A DNA stretch of 8,864 bases. Origin: SZUA-186 sp041552135 (GTDB taxonomy: Bacteria > Pseudomonadota > Gammaproteobacteria > UBA9214). The stretch is taken from NCBI GenBank assembly GCA_041552135.1, contig JBFELL010000117.1, positions 1 through 8,864 on the forward strand. The letters are read 5' to 3'. The notes below the pieces were generated by a model that was not told the origin of the DNA, searched no databases, and saw only the letters and a list, made by a program, of their open reading frames with translations. The number at the start of each line of letters is the position of its first letter. Position 1 is the first letter of the stretch. The position numbers and the translations under genes were made by a program. Positions 6,732 through 8,864 of this stretch are shown here, piece after piece.

Positions 6732-8165
6732 CTAGCGACGCAGCCGCCGGTGCAGCACCACGACCAGCACCGCGACCAGCACGAACGCCAGCAGCACCAG
6801 CCCCAGGTAGAACTCGCTCCAGGTCAGCGCCGGCGCCTCACGGAACACCACTGCCCGATCCAGCGGCAGGTACTGCGTGGCGACGCGGTGAAGGTCAGCC
6901 GCCGTGACCTGCTCGATGCGGGCCTCCCGGTCGACCAGGCTGCCGCCGGTCTCGTATTCGAACACGGCGTCCGCGTAGTAATCCGCCAGCTCGCTGCTGG
7001 ACTCGTAGCCCTGCACCATCCGCAGCAGCAGCTTGCGCTTGGCCAGCTCCACCGTCGCGGCATCCAGCGGCTGTTGCAGCTGCGAGATCTCCGCCTGCAG
7101 CAGCTCGAGCACCCTGTCCTGTCTGTCCAGCTCGACATCGGCATAGGCGAGGAAGACACCGTAGTCACGCAGACTGCCCAGCTCGCTGACCGGTGAATAT
7201 GCCAGCCCGCCCTCGATGCGGATCGTCTCGTACAGGCGCGTATCCAGGTATTCAGCAAGTACGTAGAAGGGATAATAATCCCCCGAGGTCATACCGACGG
7301 CACGAAACACCAGCCCGACCTCGGCACCCGACCCGAGTACAGGGTTGAATGTGCTTTCCACGGCCGCAAACACCTGCGGTGGTGGCGGGACCCGCCACGT
7401 CCTGTCAGGCACGGGCTGCGCCGCAATGGCGCCGAATGTCGCGTTGATGGCAGTGCGCATCGCTTCGACATCGAAATCGCCGACCACCACCAGTGCCATG
7501 TTGCCAGGCACGTAGTAGGTATTGAATGCCTCGATGATGTGCTCGCGGGTGATATGCGCGGCAACCTCCAGTTCGTCGCAAACGTAGTTGCTTTCCGGAA
7601 GTGTTTGCCTGAGTGCCTTGTCGGTCGCGCTCCAGCCGACCCCCTTGCGCCGCATCCACTGCTGGATGGCCGATGGCCGCCCGCCCGCTTCCCGCTCGAC
7701 GATGCCGCGGCTGGTCTCCACGTCGGCGGATGACAACAGCGGGTCGGTCATGATCTCGTGCAGCACCTCCAGTCCCTTGAGGAAATACCGGCCGTAGATG
7801 TCCAGCGCATAGACCGTCTCCTCCGCGTAGGTATAGGCATTCCAGTAGCCACCGTGCTGTTCCACCAGCTCCTCGAGCTCGGCCTCGGTGTGGCGCGATG
7901 TGCCGGCAAACAGCAGGTGCTCAAGGAAATGCGGCGTCTCCTGCCAGCCACAGTCATAGTCATGCTGGCCGACACCGACAACAACGCGAAAGGCGACCGT
8001 GTGCGCACCGTGGCGCGGCTTGAGGATGACGCGCAGGCCATTGTCGAGCACACGGTGATCGACCTCGTACAGCCCCGGCGGAGTGTATTCACCTGCCGTG
8101 GCGCCACCGGACAGCAGGACGACACCGGCAATCACCTGAAGAAAACGGCGGACCAGTGGATTCAT
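6732..8165 (-). CDS. M16-family zinc metalloprotease with C-terminal membrane anchor
   Basis: The protein has 477 residues. Residues 1-24 form a Sec signal peptide (hydrophobic VIAGVVLLSGGATA). The M16 catalytic half follows: inverted zinc motif H-F-L-E-H (H79, E82, H83), L-F-A-G-T-S, G-G-Y-W-N-A-Y-T (105-112), and a downstream Glu at E157 or E159, about 75 residues on, as the family requires for the third ligand. The second M16 domain contains F-N-P-V-L-G and L-Y-E-T-I-R-I-E-G-G-L-A-Y-S, the usual R..G-L-A-Y region that contacts substrate. The length fits one M16B subunit, which normally works as a dimer. Residues about 453-470 (FYLGLVLLAFVLVAVLVVVL) form a transmembrane helix with a basic cytoplasmic tail, so the peptidase is tethered to the inner membrane facing the periplasm. 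The frame extends upstream to 8288, but ATG 8165 places the signal peptide at the N terminus. No strong ribosome site is seen. Confidence 0.92.
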   Translation of the reverse strand: MNPLVRRFLQVIAGVVLLSGGATAGEYTPPGLYEVDHRVLDNGLRVILKPRHGAHTVAFRVVVGVGQHDYDCGWQETPHFLEHLLFAGTSRHTEAELEELVEQHGGYWNAYTYAEETVYALDIYGRYFLKGLEVLHEIMTDPLLSSADVETSRGIVEREAGGRPSAIQQWMRRKGVGWSATDKALRQTLPESNYVCDELEVAAHITREHIIEAFNTYYVPGNMALVVVGDFDVEAMRTAINATFGAIAAQPVPDRTWRVPPPPQVFAAVESTFNPVLGSGAEVGLVFRAVGMTSGDYYPFYVLAEYLDTRLYETIRIEGGLAYSPVSELGSLRDYGVFLAYADVELDRQDRVLELLQAEISQLQQPLDAATVELAKRKLLLRMVQGYESSSELADYYADAVFEYETGGSLVDREARIEQVTAADLHRVATQYLPLDRAVVFREAPALTWSEFYLGLVLLAFVLVAVLVVVLHRRLRR

Positions 8166-8244
8166 GCGGGGCCATGCAGGTGAGTCATATCGTGTCCATT
8201 GTTGCAAATTATGCCTGCAGCATAAACACTCCGGTGGCACACCG

Positions 8245-8260
8245 CCCGGCAGCTGCCGGG
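8245..8260. repeat. Perfect 16-bp palindrome CCCGGCAGCTGCCGGG
   Basis: Each 8-bp half is the exact reverse complement of the other, with no spacer. It lies 80 bp upstream of the M16 protease start. This form suits an operator for a dimeric regulator more than a transcript hairpin, but no regulator is known. Confidence 0.6.
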
Positions 8261-8266
8261 AAACTG

Positions 8267-8321
8267 TTACCAACGGGGTACAAAGCAAGCTGACATCACC
8301 TGCTCTGTACCCGATTGGTAA
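8267..8321. repeat. Long imperfect inverted repeat (23-bp arms)
   Basis: Positions 8267-8289 pair with 8299-8321 in 19 of 23 places, around a 9-nt loop. The outer 16 bp are strongest: TTACCAACGGGGTACA against TGTACCCGATTGGTAA. Mismatches are at 8274/8314, 8275/8313, 8283/8305 and 8288/8300. On the plus strand it is followed by an A-run, not a T-run, so it is not an intrinsic terminator in that direction. It could be a structured RNA, an operator pair or a small mobile-repeat remnant. Confidence 0.65.
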
Positions 8322-8345
8322 AAAAGTTTACTACCACTACCCTGT

Positions 8346-8369
8346 CCCGCCCCCTTCAAAGGGGGCGGG
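8346..8369. repeat. GC-rich hairpin, CCCGCCCCCT/AGGGGGCGGG
   Basis: A perfect 10-bp stem (8346-8355 and 8360-8369) encloses the loop TCAA. It is terminator-like in stem strength but lacks a T-run on either side, and it stands upstream of, not after, both neighbouring genes. Confidence 0.55.
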
Positions 8370-8476
8370 TACGCAGGTCTGAATGCCGGGATACTGATGC
8401 ACTCCCTGGTAAAAACGGGCAATACAGACCATGATATCCTCAGCGGCGCTCATACCCCGTCAACCGAGGGCGTACG

Positions 8477-8864
8477 ATAAACATCCAGGACATCACACTC
8501 AGCGCCGTTGATATCGCGATCGTTGCCGTCTACTTCATCGTGGTGTTTGCCATCGGCTTTCGCGTGGCGCGGCGCACCCACAGCGCCGAGGACCTGTTCC
8601 TGGCCGGGCGGCGACTGGGCTGGCTGCCGATCGGCCTGTCACTGTTTGCCTCGAACATATCCAGCACCACAATGATCGGCCTGGCCGGCGCCGCCTATAC
8701 CTGGGGCATCGCCGTGGCGAACTACGAGTGGATGGCGGCCCCGATCCTGGTGGTATTTGCGCTCATCATGGTACCGCTCTATCTCGATGCGCGCATAGGC
8801 ACGGTGCCGGAATTCCTGGAATACCGCTATAACCGGTACGTACGGCGCTATTTCTCCCTGCTTA
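8477..8864 (+). CDS. Sodium:solute symporter (SSS family), N-terminal part
   Basis: The open frame runs to the window end (about 129 codons). It shows a first transmembrane helix (IAIVAVYFIVVFAIGF), A-R-R-T-H-S-A-E-D-L-F-L-A-G-R-R-L-G-W (the conserved SSS loop), S-L-F-A-S-N-I-S-S-T-T-M-I-G-L-A-G-A-A-Y (helix 2, sodium-site region), then a third helix and G-T-V-P-E-F-L-E-Y-R-Y. This is the SLC5-like sodium:solute symporter family, which couples sodium entry to uptake of sugars, amino acids or organic acids; the substrate is not readable. The frame has no ATG, GTG or TTG between the upstream stop (8432-8434) and helix 1; the first GTG (8540) would cut that helix. GAGGG (8466-8470) lies 6 nt before ATA 8477 and 12 nt before ATC 8483, so I place the start at ATA 8477 tentatively. 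Confidence 0.85.
   Translation, partial: MNIQDITLSAVDIAIVAVYFIVVFAIGFRVARRTHSAEDLFLAGRRLGWLPIGLSLFASNISSTTMIGLAGAAYTWGIAVANYEWMAAPILVVFALIMVPLYLDARIGTVPEFLEYRYNRYVRRYFSLL

Larger units (their letters stand above)
8166..8476. promoter_or_regulatory. Divergent intergenic region rich in dyad symmetry
   Basis: This 311-bp gap separates the divergent M16 protease and symporter genes and should hold promoters for both. Four dyads lie within 160 bp: TTATGC/GCATAA (8209-8225), a perfect 16-bp palindrome (8245-8260), a long imperfect hairpin (8267-8321) and a 10-bp GC-rich stem (8346-8369). I could not place -35/-10 boxes with confidence on either strand. No gene-like frame is visible. Confidence 0.6.

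Noticed and set aside
6108..7196. 362-codon plus-strand frame antisense to both protease genes
   Set aside because: It spans the junction of two well-supported minus-strand genes, is Gln/Arg/His-rich and has no domain signature.
8166..8288. N-terminal extension of the M16 peptidase to ATG 8288
   Set aside because: It would run through dyads in the divergent gap and hide the Sec signal peptide that begins at ATG 8165.
8346..8369. Intrinsic terminator
   Set aside because: The stem is strong, but neither strand has a following T-run, and it lies upstream of both flanking genes.

Overview
The window is GC-rich, densely packed chromosomal DNA. Its high-GC codon use, Sec and Tat signal peptides and protein families (standalone LON-domain protein, periplasmic retropepsin-like protease with TPR-like region, M16 peptidase, TSUP and SSS carriers) suggest a gammaproteobacterium, perhaps near the Chromatiales. 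That placement is inference. I see no rRNA, tRNA, CRISPR array, phage gene or intact transposase.

Layout. At 1-195 (minus) is the N-terminal end of a TSUP/TauE-SafE-type membrane carrier. At 259-353 is a compact element built from a 25-bp tandem repeat and its inverted copies, of the GGGGACAGATTTATTTT type that I recall from the surroundings of REP-associated tyrosine transposases; no transposase is in the window. Next is a small GIY-YIG-like protein (415-819, minus). Two tightly spaced plus-strand genes follow: a membrane-anchored, possibly NTF2-like protein (1039-1548) and an exported amidohydrolase-2-like metal hydrolase (1551-2408). After a 308-bp gap with several stem-loops and a fair sigma70-type promoter come an NAD(P)H-dependent FMN reductase-like flavoprotein (2717-3331), a LON substrate-binding-domain protein (3512-4168) and a Tat-exported CapA-family protein (4258-5478).

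On the minus strand, 8165 to 5532 is a two-gene operon: an M16 metalloprotease with signal peptide and C-terminal membrane anchor, then 3 bp later a membrane-anchored TPR plus retropepsin-like aspartic protease. Both catalytic domains should face the periplasm. The divergent gap at 8166-8476 carries four dyad-symmetric sequences, one a long 23-bp-arm imperfect hairpin. The window ends inside a sodium:solute symporter gene (8477 onward), whose reading frame has no standard start codon where the N terminus should begin.

Most genes look like ordinary housekeeping or envelope functions. The least conventional parts are the paired-protease operon, the dyad-rich divergent intergenic region, the repeat element and the non-standard starts of the two edge genes. 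I found no clear defence or mobile system.
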